This document shows, piece after piece, positions 1 to 7,485 of a stretch of 15,694 bases of DNA (within the stretch, counting starts at the first letter, position 1; each line of letters starts with the position of its first letter). The position numbers were made by a program, and so were the translations under genes. The stretch is from JAIEPT01 sp038217425 (GTDB taxonomy: Bacteria > Planctomycetota > Planctomycetia > Gemmatales > Gemmataceae), in contig JBBQPM010000163.1 in assembly GCA_038217425.1 (NCBI GenBank), positions 1-15,694 on the forward strand. Reading direction: 5' to 3'. The notes below the pieces were generated by a model. That model did not search any database. It was not told where the DNA came from and saw only the letters and a program-made list of their open reading frames with translations.

Positions 1-46
1 CCGAAGGGGTTGCATCGAGGCGGCCATACGGATGCAACCCCTTCGG
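1..46. repeat. 16-bp perfect inverted repeat with 14-nt loop
   Basis: Positions 1-16 are the exact reverse complement of 31-46 (arms CCGAAGGGGTTGCATC and GATGCAACCCCTTCGG). The element sits at the window edge and may extend further left. No gene covers it. It is either an extragenic palindromic (REP-like) element or the terminator of a gene outside the window. No T-tract follows the second arm, so a classic intrinsic terminator is less likely. Confidence 0.75.
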
Positions 47-126
47 GGTAATCCTGTGTGACGCCTTTGTTCCCTGGGTTGCGAGTACGCAACCCAGGGC
101 TTTGAGATCCAACCCCTTCGGGGTAA
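36..126. repeat. Two identical 16-bp direct repeats, 75 bp apart
   Basis: The word AACCCCTTCGGGGTAA occurs at 36-51 and again at 111-126. Each copy contains the small CCCCTTCGGGG palindrome, and the first copy overlaps the right arm of the 1-46 inverted repeat. With only two copies and no regular array, this fits a dispersed palindromic repeat family better than CRISPR. Confidence 0.65.
72..99. repeat. 12-bp perfect hairpin with AGTA loop
   Basis: CCCTGGGTTGCG (72-83) pairs perfectly with CGCAACCCAGGG (88-99) across a four-base loop. It lies between the two copies of the 16-bp direct repeat. No poly-T follows, so it is listed as a palindromic repeat and not as a terminator. Confidence 0.65.
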
Positions 127-188
127 ATGTAAATGACTTCACTCATTGAGTTTACGTTAGAGGATTGAGGAAAAGTGGCGCTGTCCAA

Positions 189-216
189 GTAGGACGGCCT
201 TCCTAGGCCGTCCTAC
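189..216. terminator. 12-bp hairpin downstream of the DUF454 gene; terminator or REP element
   Basis: GTAGGACGGCCT (189-200) pairs perfectly with AGGCCGTCCTAC (205-216) around the loop TCCT. It lies 22 bp beyond the stop codon of the minus-strand DUF454 gene, where a terminator is expected. It has no clear U-tract. The very regular palindrome is equally compatible with a dispersed REP-like element used as a transcript end. Confidence 0.5.
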
Positions 217-237
217 AGCAGAATTTCGCACGGTCAT

Positions 238-657
238 TTAGACCTCCGGCGGCTTGTGAATGAGCGGCAGACGCATGACAACCACCAGGCCCACTACCGC
301 CAGTAGTAGGAGCAGGCTGACCAGCGGCCAGGGGAGTGCGCCGAACCAGACGCTCGCGCCGACGCCGAGGAGGAGGAAGACGACGGCGACGATCTTGACG
401 CGCAGGGTAACGCCGCGATACTTTTGCCAGTCGCGCAGGAACGGACCCAGGAGCGGCGAGCGGAGTAACCGCCGATTCAGGCTCGGCGAGGAACGCACGA
501 AGCAGGCGCTGGCCAGGAGCAAGAAGGGGGTCGTGGGTAATACCGGCAGCAAGGCGCCCGCGATGGCCAGGCCGGTGAAGACGATGCCCAGCAGCAGGTA
601 GACCAGGCGCCGAACACCCTGGACCAAGGGCTGCGTGGGCGGGATCTCGTCGCTCAT
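238..657 (-). CDS. DUF454 / YbaN-like inner-membrane protein
   Basis: This 139-aa protein matches the DUF454 (YbaN) family in length and pattern. A first membrane segment (about residues 18-38) runs into LLPVLPTTPFLLLASACF (about 37-54), the family's hallmark proline-rich turn. A cytoplasmic stretch ending in FLRDWQKYRGVTLRVK (about 73-88) follows, then two more hydrophobic segments (about 88-108 and 110-130). The family is membrane-bound and its biochemical role is unknown, so I assign none. The gene diverges from the methyltransferase. Its likely -10 box (TAGAAT, 699 to 694 on the minus strand) would give a leader of about 30 nt. No strong Shine-Dalgarno precedes the ATG. A hairpin at 189-216 follows the stop. 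Confidence 0.85.
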   Translation of the reverse strand: MSDEIPPTQPLVQGVRRLVYLLLGIVFTGLAIAGALLPVLPTTPFLLLASACFVRSSPSLNRRLLRSPLLGPFLRDWQKYRGVTLRVKIVAVVFLLLGVGASVWFGALPWPLVSLLLLLAVVGLVVVMRLPLIHKPPEV

Positions 658-692
658 GCGGGGGAACCTGCTAAAATTTGGGGTACCGATCG

Positions 693-699
693 TATTCTA
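693..699. promoter_or_regulatory. Overlapping divergent -10 boxes for DUF454 (-) and methyltransferase (+)
   Basis: The heptamer TATTCTA reads TATTCT on the plus strand and TAGAAT on the minus strand, so a single site can serve as the -10 box in both directions. Predicted starts are near 705 (+) and 687 (-), giving leaders of roughly 22 and 30 nt. The plus leader holds AAGGA at 716-720, six bases before the methyltransferase ATG. I see no good -35 hexamer on either side, so this is a tentative call. Confidence 0.35.
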
Positions 700-726
700 C
701 GAAGCCCTTCCGCGCAAGGAACGACC

Positions 727-1491
727 ATGACTGCCGCCTCCCACGACTCGATGGCCAAGCTCTATGAAAACGCGATGTTCGACGAATGGGGGAATCAGCC
801 GCCGAACCTGCGGTTGCAGGAGAAGATCCTGATTCAGACGTACTGCCCCGATTTTCAGGCGGAGATTCTCAATATCGGTTGCGGGGCCGGCCGCGAGACG
901 TTCGGCATCCACGCGCTGGGCTACGGGCGCGTGGTCGGCATCGATTGCACGTCGGCATTCATCGACCTCGCGCGCCAGCGGGCGCTCGCGCAGAAGAGCC
1001 CGGTGACTTTCGAGCTGGGCAGCGCCGATCGAATGCCGTTCGCGGACGGGCGTTTCGACGCCGTCACGATCTTCGAAAACGTCTACGGGCACATCACGCC
1101 CCGCGCCGCGCGGCTCGAAGCATTGCGCGAAATCCGGCGCGTCTTGAAACCGACCGGCGTGCTGATGATCGAGGCGACCTCGCTCGCGGACCGTTACCGC
1201 TACTTTGCCGCCATCAAGGTGATGGAGTTGTGCCGGCTGCTGTACAATCCCCATCGCCTGCAGAAGGGGGATAAGTTGATGCGCGACGCCCGCACGATCC
1301 TCGATCTGCCGCCGGAACAGTTGCCGCGTTCGCATTGGTTTCGCCCGCGCGAGATCGACGAGGAGTCGGCGGAGGCGGGATTTCGCGTCGAGCTGGCGAG
1401 CACCGTCGCCGGCGTGCTGCGCGATCCGCGCCATTCGTCGCGCCGGACGCACAAACAAGGCCGGCTCATTTACGTGCTGAAACATTCGTAA
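727..1491 (+). CDS. Class I SAM-dependent methyltransferase
   Basis: This 254-aa protein has a Rossmann-type methyltransferase core. Motif I is ILNIGCGAGRETF (47-59). The acidic end of strand 2 is VVGIDCTSAFIDLA (69-82, Asp73). A motif II-like DRMPFADGRFDAVTIFEN spans 101-118. REIRRVLKPTGVLMIEA (134-150) is the usual post-motif helix and strand ('R..RVLKPGG'). Together these resemble the Methyltransf_11/25 families, whose substrates cannot be told from sequence. The C-terminal third (about 190-254) is basic and probably shapes the acceptor site. The start is supported by AAGGA six bases upstream of the ATG. The gene is monocistronic and converges on hisH. A long open frame on the opposite strand is a shadow of GC-rich codon usage. 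Confidence 0.85.
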   Translation: MTAASHDSMAKLYENAMFDEWGNQPPNLRLQEKILIQTYCPDFQAEILNIGCGAGRETFGIHALGYGRVVGIDCTSAFIDLARQRALAQKSPVTFELGSADRMPFADGRFDAVTIFENVYGHITPRAARLEALREIRRVLKPTGVLMIEATSLADRYRYFAAIKVMELCRLLYNPHRLQKGDKLMRDARTILDLPPEQLPRSHWFRPREIDEESAEAGFRVELASTVAGVLRDPRHSSRRTHKQGRLIYVLKHS

Positions 1492-1507
1492 TGGCTCGCG
1501 CGACAGG

Positions 1508-1798
1508 AAATTGAGCCGCAGAGAGCACAGAGGAAACGGAGAAATGCAGGAAACAAGTAGAACTTCGCGAGTGACTTCCTAATACTACAGCGCTATCTTC
1601 TCCCCTCTCCCTCCGGGAGAGGGGCGGGGGTGAGGGGAAATAGCCGCGTTATTAAGTTGAGCCATTTTCCCCTCACCCCCAACCCCTCTCCCGGAGGGAG
1701 AGGGGAGTAAATGCTTCCTGTATTTGAAGTTACTGCAACGCCTTGCTGGTTTCTAGCGCTGTAGTGATAATTCCTCGGTGTCCTCTGTGGCTCAATTC
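1508..1798. repeat. Composite nested inverted repeat (REPIN/MITE-like) between convergent genes
   Basis: This 313-bp gap (1492-1804) holds three nested inverted repeats around one centre. The outer arms at 1508-1535 and 1771-1798 are imperfect (AATTGAGCC against GGCTCAATT, with CAGAGGA against TCCTCTG inside). The middle arms, ACTACAGCGCTA (1584-1595) and TAGCGCTGTAGT (1754-1765), are perfect over 12 bp. The inner arms at 1600-1640 and 1665-1707 are about 41 bp and almost identical, with one small indel, and each contains its own palindrome around CTCCCTCCGGGAG. No transposase is encoded. The element could end both convergent transcripts. Dispersed repeats of this look are common in planctomycete-type genomes, as I recall. 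Confidence 0.7.
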
Positions 1799-1804
1799 GC
1801 ATCG

Positions 1805-2416
1805 TTATAGCCGAGCGAAATTCTCGAGCATTTTCAGGCCGACCTTTTGGCTCTTCTCCGGGTGAAACTGGACCGCGAAGACGTTGTCGCGCCAGATCGC
1901 CGATGCAAAGGGCGTCGGGTAATCGGTGACGGCGGCGACGACCGAGGCGTCCGTAGGTTGCGGATAGTACCCGTGCACGAAGTAAACCGACGGCTCGCCC
2001 GGCAAGTCGGCGAGGTGCGGCGCCGGCTTCAGGATCCGTAGCGTGTTCCAGCCCATGTGCGGAATTTTCAGCCCCGGCTGCGGCGCAAACGCCACCACGT
2101 CCCCTTCGAGAATCCCCAGGCCGGTGTGCTCGCCGTCCTCGTAACCCTTCGAGAAGATGAGCTGCATGCCGAGGCAGATGCCCAGAAACAGCTTACCGCT
2201 TTTCACGTGCTCGCAAATGGGGACGTCGAGCCCCGCTTCGCGCAGCCGAGCCATGGCGTCGCGGAAGGCGCCGACGCCCGGCAAAACGATCTTGTCGGCC
2301 TCGGCCAGTTGGTTCGGGTCGTCGGTGATGTCCGCGGAGGCGCCGACTTTTTCGAAGCCTTTTTGCACGCTGCGCAGGTTGCCCATGCCGTAGTTAACGA
2401 TCGCGATCTTCGCCAT
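1805..2416 (-). CDS. hisH: Imidazole glycerol phosphate synthase, glutaminase subunit HisH
   Basis: HisH hydrolyses glutamine and channels ammonia to HisF, which makes imidazole glycerol phosphate and AICAR in histidine biosynthesis. The 203-aa protein begins MAKIAIVNYGMGNLRSV, the family N-terminus. It carries the nucleophile elbow GICLGMQL (Cys81), VLPGVGAF (44-51), IPHMGWN (118-124), YFVHGYYP (145-152) and FHPEKSQ (His185, Glu187), so the glutaminase triad is intact. An ATG two codons upstream (2422) abuts the GGGGAGGAG Shine-Dalgarno with no spacing, whereas the ATG at 2416 has six bases, so I chose 2416. The start overlaps the end of the prepilin peptidase gene by 23 bp, placing hisH last in a three-gene operon. 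No hisF or other his gene is in the window. Confidence 0.95.
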   Translation of the reverse strand: MAKIAIVNYGMGNLRSVQKGFEKVGASADITDDPNQLAEADKIVLPGVGAFRDAMARLREAGLDVPICEHVKSGKLFLGICLGMQLIFSKGYEDGEHTGLGILEGDVVAFAPQPGLKIPHMGWNTLRILKPAPHLADLPGEPSVYFVHGYYPQPTDASVVAAVTDYPTPFASAIWRDNVFAVQFHPEKSQKVGLKMLENFARL

Positions 2417-3497
2417 GCTCATCTCCTCCCCGGAGATACCGAAATACGAACCCCGAGAGAAACAGAAAGACGCCGCCCACCAGCGTCATCGTCATCAGCA
2501 ACCCGCCGCCGAAAAACAGGAACCGCGCCTGATCGCTCTGCCCGATCCAGCGCCAGCCGAGCAGGGTCAGCAAAATCCCGAGCGACAGCGACGGCCCGAA
2601 CGGCAGCGACGCGTCGCGCCGCAGGGCCATGTTGAGCAGGCCGACGACCAGGGCGAAGGGGACGCTGAGGAACAGGGCGATCGGCAGCATTTGCCAGCCG
2701 AGGAAGCTGCCGGCCATCATCATAAGATCGGCGTCGCCCAGACCGAGGGCTTCCTTGCGGAGTCCGAAGCTGAAGGCGGAGCGGATGGCGCGCATCATGA
2801 ACGTACCGACGAGAGCGCCGACGACTCCGGTCGCGAGGCCCGTTTGCCAGTTGCCGCCGGGCGCCAGACAGCCGGGGAGCGGTCCCCACAGGGGCCAGGC
2901 GTAGATGCCCAGGCCGAGCGTGCCGTCCGCCAACTGCCAGGCGGCGCGCGGGGCGAACGCACTTTGCGGCGTCGCCAGCGCCGCCGTGCTCGGCCAGGGC
3001 CAGGGGAGCAGCGCGGACCCAAGGACGCCGATCAGCGTCCCCGTCAGCGTCAAACGCAGCGGGATCTCGCGCCCCCCGAGATCGCAGACCGACGCCACCA
3101 TCAGAAACGAGAAGAGCGCCGCGTGCCAGGCGAACCCGACCCACATCGGCCAGGCGTGGCCGAGGATCTGCTCCGCGGGGAAGGCGACGCGCCAGCCATG
3201 GATATTGCACACGACTTCGAGGTAGTAAAGTCCGGCAAAACCCAGCGCCGTCGCCAGCTCGACGCCGAAGTATTGGAGGGAGAAGACCGTCCGGCAGGTT
3301 CGGCATTTGCCGCGCAGGAGCCAGTAACTCAGGAGCGGAATGTTGTCGTACCAGGCGATCGGCTGTTGGCAGACGCCGCAACGGGAGCTGGGCCAGATCA
3401 GACTTTTCTCGAGCGGAAGTCGGCTGACGGCGACGTTGAGAAAACTGCCGACGATGGCCCCGAGGAGGAACGTGAAGCCGAGGCCGACCAAGATCAC
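2394..3497 (-). CDS. Prepilin peptidase (type IV leader peptidase / N-methyltransferase, A24 family)
   Basis: This is a polytopic inner-membrane aspartic protease that cleaves, and in many members N-methylates, type IV pilins or type II secretion pseudopilins. In the 367-aa form, the N-terminal helix GAIVGSFLNVAVSRLP precedes the cytoplasmic domain with its zinc tetrad CGVC (40-43) and CRTC (65-68). The catalytic aspartates are in VCDLGGREIP (Asp139) and GLGDADL (Asp255). They lie about 116 residues apart, more than in PilD, because of a Pro/Trp-rich insert (about 163-225). The GTG at 3497 overlaps the xdhC stop as GTGA, and its product starts exactly where homology begins. An in-frame ATG at 3548 would add 17 residues and a 55-bp overlap. 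No pilin or secretion genes are nearby. Confidence 0.9.
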   Translation of the reverse strand: MILVGLGFTFLLGAIVGSFLNVAVSRLPLEKSLIWPSSRCGVCQQPIAWYDNIPLLSYWLLRGKCRTCRTVFSLQYFGVELATALGFAGLYYLEVVCNIHGWRVAFPAEQILGHAWPMWVGFAWHAALFSFLMVASVCDLGGREIPLRLTLTGTLIGVLGSALLPWPWPSTAALATPQSAFAPRAAWQLADGTLGLGIYAWPLWGPLPGCLAPGGNWQTGLATGVVGALVGTFMMRAIRSAFSFGLRKEALGLGDADLMMMAGSFLGWQMLPIALFLSVPFALVVGLLNMALRRDASLPFGPSLSLGILLTLLGWRWIGQSDQARFLFFGGGLLMTMTLVGGVFLFLSGFVFRYLRGGDEHGEDRDR

Positions 3498-4567
3498 AGC
3501 GTCACCTGCAGCCGGGCCTGGGGAATGGTTCGGCCCAGATTGCGGCAAGCGATCAACTCCGCGACGATGCTGACGGCGATTTCCGGCACCGTCTGCGAAC
3601 CGATGGCGAAGCCGAGCGGCGCGTGGACCTTGTCAAGCGAATCCCTGGAAATGCCCCGTGCCAGAAGATCTTCGTAGATGAGTTTGATCTTGCGTTTGCT
3701 GCCGATCATGCCGACGTAGCCGCAGGCGGTGCTGGCGAGATGGTAGAGGGCCTCTTCGTCGTGGCCGTGGCCGCGGGTGATGATGAGGGCGAAGACGCTC
3801 CGATCGAGCGACCCGGCGAGATCGCGTAGGACCTGGCCGATGTCGCCGGTGAGGCGTTTTTGAGCGGTCGGGAAGCGTTCGGCACTGGTGTAGGCGGTGC
3901 GGTCGTCGAGGACCCAGATGTCGAAATCCACGTCGCTGGCGAGCTTGGCGACGGCCTGTGCGACGTGTCCGCCGCCGACGAGCAAGAGGGTCACGCGCGG
4001 CAACATCGGCAGGTAGGCGACGCCCGCCTTGTGATAGGGGCGCGGCCGATCCGCCAGCGGCGCCAGTCCAGAACGGACGACGCTCGGCGGTTCGCCGTCG
4101 CCGAGTTGGGCGAGGAGTTGTCCCGCGGCATCGAAAAGATACCGGGAACCGATGGGCGCCAGTTCCGCCTGGGCGATGACGGCCTCGGTGCATCCGACGC
4201 CCGATTCGACCTGAGCGTGAAATCGGCGAAAGTAGTCGGCTCGGCCCGCGAGCAACGGGTCGGCGAGGATCGACATGCGCCCGCCGCAGATGAGACCGTC
4301 GTCCCAGCCGTAGTTGTCGTCGAGGGCGAACGTGTGAATCTCCGGGACGCCCGCCGGTCCGCCGGTGAGATGGGCGAGGGCGTGGCGTTTGACCTCGGCT
4401 TCGACGCAACCGCCGCCGAGAGTTCCCGCCTGCGAGCCGTCGGCGAAGACGACCATGGAGGCGCCGGCCTTTTGCGGCGTGGAGCCGCGGGTTTCGACGA
4501 CGGTGCAAAAGACGCACGGGCGCCGGGCGTCGAGCGATCGATTGAGTTCCGCGAGAAGTTCACGCAT
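3494..4567 (-). CDS. XdhC/CoxI family molybdoenzyme maturation protein
   Basis: XdhC-type proteins bind molybdenum cofactor and prepare it, including its sulfuration step, for insertion into xanthine dehydrogenase or CO dehydrogenase-like enzymes. The 357-aa protein has both family domains. The N-terminal XdhC/CoxI domain shows GSTPQKAGASMVV (28-40), GTLGGGCVEAEV (48-59) and GLICGG (91-96, Cys94). The C-terminal Rossmann domain shows LLVGGGHVAQAV (195-206), TRGHGHDEEAL (264-274), GYVGMIGSKRK (283-293) and the PLGFAIGSQTVPEIAVSI tail (317-334). The frame stays open upstream to 5338, but homology starts at the ATG at 4567, and the upstream part is antisense to the TPR gene. No strong Shine-Dalgarno is visible. 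It is first in an operon with prepilin peptidase and hisH. No molybdoenzyme gene is in the window. Confidence 0.88.
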   Translation of the reverse strand: MRELLAELNRSLDARRPCVFCTVVETRGSTPQKAGASMVVFADGSQAGTLGGGCVEAEVKRHALAHLTGGPAGVPEIHTFALDDNYGWDDGLICGGRMSILADPLLAGRADYFRRFHAQVESGVGCTEAVIAQAELAPIGSRYLFDAAGQLLAQLGDGEPPSVVRSGLAPLADRPRPYHKAGVAYLPMLPRVTLLLVGGGHVAQAVAKLASDVDFDIWVLDDRTAYTSAERFPTAQKRLTGDIGQVLRDLAGSLDRSVFALIITRGHGHDEEALYHLASTACGYVGMIGSKRKIKLIYEDLLARGISRDSLDKVHAPLGFAIGSQTVPEIAVSIVAELIACRNLGRTIPQARLQVTL

Positions 4568-4606
4568 GATGCCGGAGCCGAGGAACCGGGAGGTTGGTAC
4601 GTCGTC

Positions 4607-4636
4607 ATTATACAAGCCTCGGGAACTGTGCGTGAA
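4607..4636 (-). promoter_or_regulatory. Sigma70-type promoter for the xdhC-prepilin peptidase-hisH operon
   Basis: On the minus strand, TTCACG (4636 to 4631, four of six matches to TTGACA) is followed by 18 bases and a perfect TATAAT (4612 to 4607). The predicted start near 4600 leaves a leader of about 33 nt before the xdhC ATG at 4567. The site is divergent from, and close to, the likely promoter of the TPR gene. Confidence 0.5.
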
Positions 4637-4663
4637 TCGCTTTCTTCCCTGCGCCCGCTTCGG

Positions 4664-4669
4664 TAGAAT
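4664..4669 (+). promoter_or_regulatory. Putative -10 box (TAGAAT) for the TPR-GYF_2 gene pair
   Basis: TAGAAT lies 41 bases before the chosen GTG start at 4710. The predicted start near 4676 gives a leader of about 33 nt containing AGGAG (4695-4699). The -35 region (TTTCTT at 4641) is poor. The box overlaps an in-frame ATG at 4668, which argues against that ATG being the translation start. Confidence 0.35.
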
Positions 4670-4709
4670 GGCACTGGCGGTCCTGCCCCAGTCCAGGAGT
4701 GATGAACCC

Positions 4710-7481
4710 GTGCCCGAATTTCTTGAGCGCTGGCTGCGCACCAACGCCGTCCTCCTGGTCAGCATCGCCGTCGGCTTCGTGACGCTCGTCCTCCTGGGAC
4801 TTTGGCTCGCGTTCGGCAAAGGCCCCCGGCTGCGGCGCTCCCTCAAACACATCGAAGGGCTCATCGCCCAGGGGGACGTCCCCCAGGCGTCCGCCAAGAT
4901 CAACGACCTGCGCAAGCAGTCGCTCTCCTCCGGCTGGAGCAAACGCGTCGATCTTCTGGAAGCGTCGCTGCTCGACTGGCAAGTCGCCAATGCCCTGCAA
5001 AAGAAGTCGTACGAAGAAGCGCTCGCCATCGCGCTCCGTTCCGCGCACATGCAGCACAAGCCCGATCTCGAAGCGCGCGGTCTCGTGCAGAACGCCATGC
5101 TCGAAGAGGCCCAACGGCTCTTCTCGCAAAACTCCGAAAGCGACGTGCCCGCCATCGTCGACCTGCTCAACCGGGCGCTGCGCGTGCAGTCGCCGTGCCG
5201 GGAAGCGTCGTTCTGGACCGGGATGTGTTTCCTACGCGTCGGCCAAATCGACGAGGCGCTGCAGTATTTGAACGTCGCGCGGACCGGCTCGCCCGATTGG
5301 CAGGACGAGACCGGGGCGAATCCGTCGTCGCCCATCATCGATCCGCCGCTCTACATGGGGGCGATTCTCCTGCGCGGCAACCGGCCCAAGGAAGCGCTGC
5401 GGTTTCTCACGGAAGCGAATCGGCTCGACCCGAACTGTCCAATCGTCAAACTGCAGCTGGGCGCGGCCCTCATCGCTGCGGATCGCGACCCGGCGATGGC
5501 GGTGCGGGTGTTGCAACTGGCGGTCGGGCCCAAGGGGATCGGTCTCTGGACCGGGCAGCCGAGCCGGATGTGGGTCGAGGCCTTTCCCGAGAATCGTTCG
5601 TACGTCCGCAAACTCGCGGAGAAGTTTCCGTATGTCTGCCCGATCTGGGGCGCCGAGCTGGGAGCGCTGCTCTATCAGGGAACGCTCGCCCTGGCCCAGG
5701 GATATTACCGTCAAGGGAACTACCAGGAGGCGGCGGAGCAATTTTCCCGGGCGACGCATGAGGGCGCCCCGTCGCTGGCGGTGCTGCGCGGGCTCGGCAC
5801 GTCGCTGGCCCGGCTCGGCAAGTTCGACGAGGCGTTCACGCAGCTCCGCATCGCGCACGAACTCGAACCCGCGCAGGATCGCGTGTCCGCCGGCTATCTC
5901 GCGCTGTGCGTGGTGCGCCGGCCCGGCGAGGATTCCGTCCGCGGCCTCGCCTGGGCCATCGGTCTGCTCACCCCCTTCAGCGCGCCCAACGATCCCGAGT
6001 GGATCGGCATCATGAACGCCGTCTTCGCCGCGGCGCGCACCCGAGGCGTCTCCATTCCGCTCGATGATCAACTTTACCTCTGCGAACATCTTCTGATCGC
6101 CGGCGATCTCAGCGCGCACTCGGCCGAGGCGTTTCATCACTTGCAGCTCACCCATCCCGAAGCGATGCGGTCCGAATACGCCTGGCACTTCTGTCGCATC
6201 CAGTGCGACCATCCCATCGAAGGGGCCGGCGTGTTACGGCTGTTCGAAATCGCGCTCGGCGATCCGGCGTCGACTCGAGCGTACTTCGAGCAGAAGCAGT
6301 GGAACTTCGACGACGCCCTCCGCGCGTTTCTCGAACGGACCTCGGTCCTGGCGCCCGGTGCGTTCCCCGCGGTGCTTGGCAGCGACTATCCCGCCGAGGG
6401 CGAACGACTGCTGCTGGAGCACGCCCAGGCCCTGGAAGATCACGGCGACTTCCCGGCCGCGGCTGTCGACCTGCGCATCCTGTCGCGTCTGGCGCCGAAC
6501 AATCTCCGCGTCCTCGACCGCCTGGCACGACTGCACCATCGGCTCGGCGAGTCGGCGCAAGCCATCGAGGTTCTGGGCCGCTGGCACCAACTCCACGACG
6601 CCGACCCGTTGCCGCTGGTCCGCCGGGCGCTGCTGTGCCAGCTTCAAGACGCCCCTGCCGACGCCCAGCAGAATCTCCGTCAGGCGCTCACCCGCGCGAC
6701 CGGAAAGAAACGGGCGGCGATCGCGTTCCTCGGCGCCCGCCTCGCCCTGCAAGCCATCGGTAAAAACCATCAAGGCGATCTTCCCCAGGCAATCCTGACG
6801 AGCGCGCAGCAGTTCCTGCTCGAAGTGCTACGCGATCAGCCCGACCACCCCCAGGCGCTGTGGTACCTGGCGGCCATCTGCGCCTTGAACGGCGACCGCG
6901 GCAAACTGGCGCAGATGGCGCCCCACTTCAAGAAGCTCGACGTCCGCGATCCGTACGTCTCCTATTTCGCCGGCGTGTGCCATTTCGAGGCCAAGGACTT
7001 CGTCGCCGTGACGCAGGCATGTCAACGCGTTCGCAACTTGATCGGCCCCGCGGGCAACGGCCGAGCACGCTTTCCGCTCGAACTGGAAAGCGACTACCTG
7101 GCCGGGCAGGCCTGGTTCGCCCAGGGCAATCTCGACGCGGCTCGGGAAGCGCTCACGCGTCCCGCGCAGGCGAGCGAATGTCCCTCGATGGCGCAGGCGC
7201 AGATGCTGCTCGGCATCCTGCGCTTTCAGCAGGAGCATCACGAAGACGCAGCCGAGTGGTGGCAGCGGATCGATGCGGGCAAACGTGCGGCCTGGCAGCT
7301 CAACGAACCGCTGGCAGCGACGATGTTTCTCTCGGCGCTCGATCTGTTTCGCCGAGGCGAATTCGAAGCGGCGGGCGAGCGTCTGCGTCAAGCGGGACGG
7401 ATCGGTTGCCGCGACCGCCGGCTCGGAAGTTTGTTGTTGCTCTCGCTCTACCGCGCGGGGCAGCAGGCGATCTACGGATAA
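4710..7481 (+). CDS. Large membrane-anchored TPR-repeat protein
   Basis: This 923-aa protein has one N-terminal transmembrane helix (about residues 11-35, after FLERWLR), followed by a basic stretch and roughly 880 residues of helical repeats. TPR-like signatures include YYRQGNYQEAAEQFSRA, LGTSLARLGKFDEAFTQLR, LARLHHRLGESAQAIEVL and LAGQAWFAQGNLDAAREAL. No catalytic domain is visible, so a scaffold or protein-binding role is the most I can infer. The topology suggests the repeats are on one face of the membrane, but the side is unclear. I chose the GTG at 4710 because AGGAG lies ten bases upstream. The in-frame ATG at 4668 sits inside a probable -10 box. The GYF_2 protein starts four bases after its stop, implying joint expression. 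Confidence 0.75.
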   Translation: MPEFLERWLRTNAVLLVSIAVGFVTLVLLGLWLAFGKGPRLRRSLKHIEGLIAQGDVPQASAKINDLRKQSLSSGWSKRVDLLEASLLDWQVANALQKKSYEEALAIALRSAHMQHKPDLEARGLVQNAMLEEAQRLFSQNSESDVPAIVDLLNRALRVQSPCREASFWTGMCFLRVGQIDEALQYLNVARTGSPDWQDETGANPSSPIIDPPLYMGAILLRGNRPKEALRFLTEANRLDPNCPIVKLQLGAALIAADRDPAMAVRVLQLAVGPKGIGLWTGQPSRMWVEAFPENRSYVRKLAEKFPYVCPIWGAELGALLYQGTLALAQGYYRQGNYQEAAEQFSRATHEGAPSLAVLRGLGTSLARLGKFDEAFTQLRIAHELEPAQDRVSAGYLALCVVRRPGEDSVRGLAWAIGLLTPFSAPNDPEWIGIMNAVFAAARTRGVSIPLDDQLYLCEHLLIAGDLSAHSAEAFHHLQLTHPEAMRSEYAWHFCRIQCDHPIEGAGVLRLFEIALGDPASTRAYFEQKQWNFDDALRAFLERTSVLAPGAFPAVLGSDYPAEGERLLLEHAQALEDHGDFPAAAVDLRILSRLAPNNLRVLDRLARLHHRLGESAQAIEVLGRWHQLHDADPLPLVRRALLCQLQDAPADAQQNLRQALTRATGKKRAAIAFLGARLALQAIGKNHQGDLPQAILTSAQQFLLEVLRDQPDHPQALWYLAAICALNGDRGKLAQMAPHFKKLDVRDPYVSYFAGVCHFEAKDFVAVTQACQRVRNLIGPAGNGRARFPLELESDYLAGQAWFAQGNLDAAREALTRPAQASECPSMAQAQMLLGILRFQQEHHEDAAEWWQRIDAGKRAAWQLNEPLAATMFLSALDLFRRGEFEAAGERLRQAGRIGCRDRRLGSLLLLSLYRAGQQAIYG

Positions 7482-7485
7482 GACC

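Noticed and set aside
36..126. Possible CRISPR-like repeats
   Set aside because: There are only two copies, each with an internal palindrome, no regular spacers, and no cas genes in the window.
697..1485. 262-aa open frame antisense to the methyltransferase
   Set aside because: It lies opposite a clear methyltransferase and has the Arg/His/Ala/Gln-rich composition of a GC-driven shadow frame, with no recognisable domain.
1593..1802. 69-aa minus-strand open frame between the methyltransferase and hisH
   Set aside because: It is built from the inverted repeat (for example LTPAPLPEGEG), a peptide typical of translated palindromic repeats, and has no independent gene evidence.
2415..3677. 420-aa open frame antisense to the prepilin peptidase
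   Set aside because: The minus strand carries zinc and aspartate motifs of a real peptidase. This frame is a Gln/Glu/Arg-rich shadow.
4568..5338. N-terminal extension of the xdhC frame up to an ATG at 5338
   Set aside because: XdhC homology starts at 4567. The extra 257 codons are Ser/Arg-rich, antisense to the TPR gene and upstream of the TATAAT promoter.
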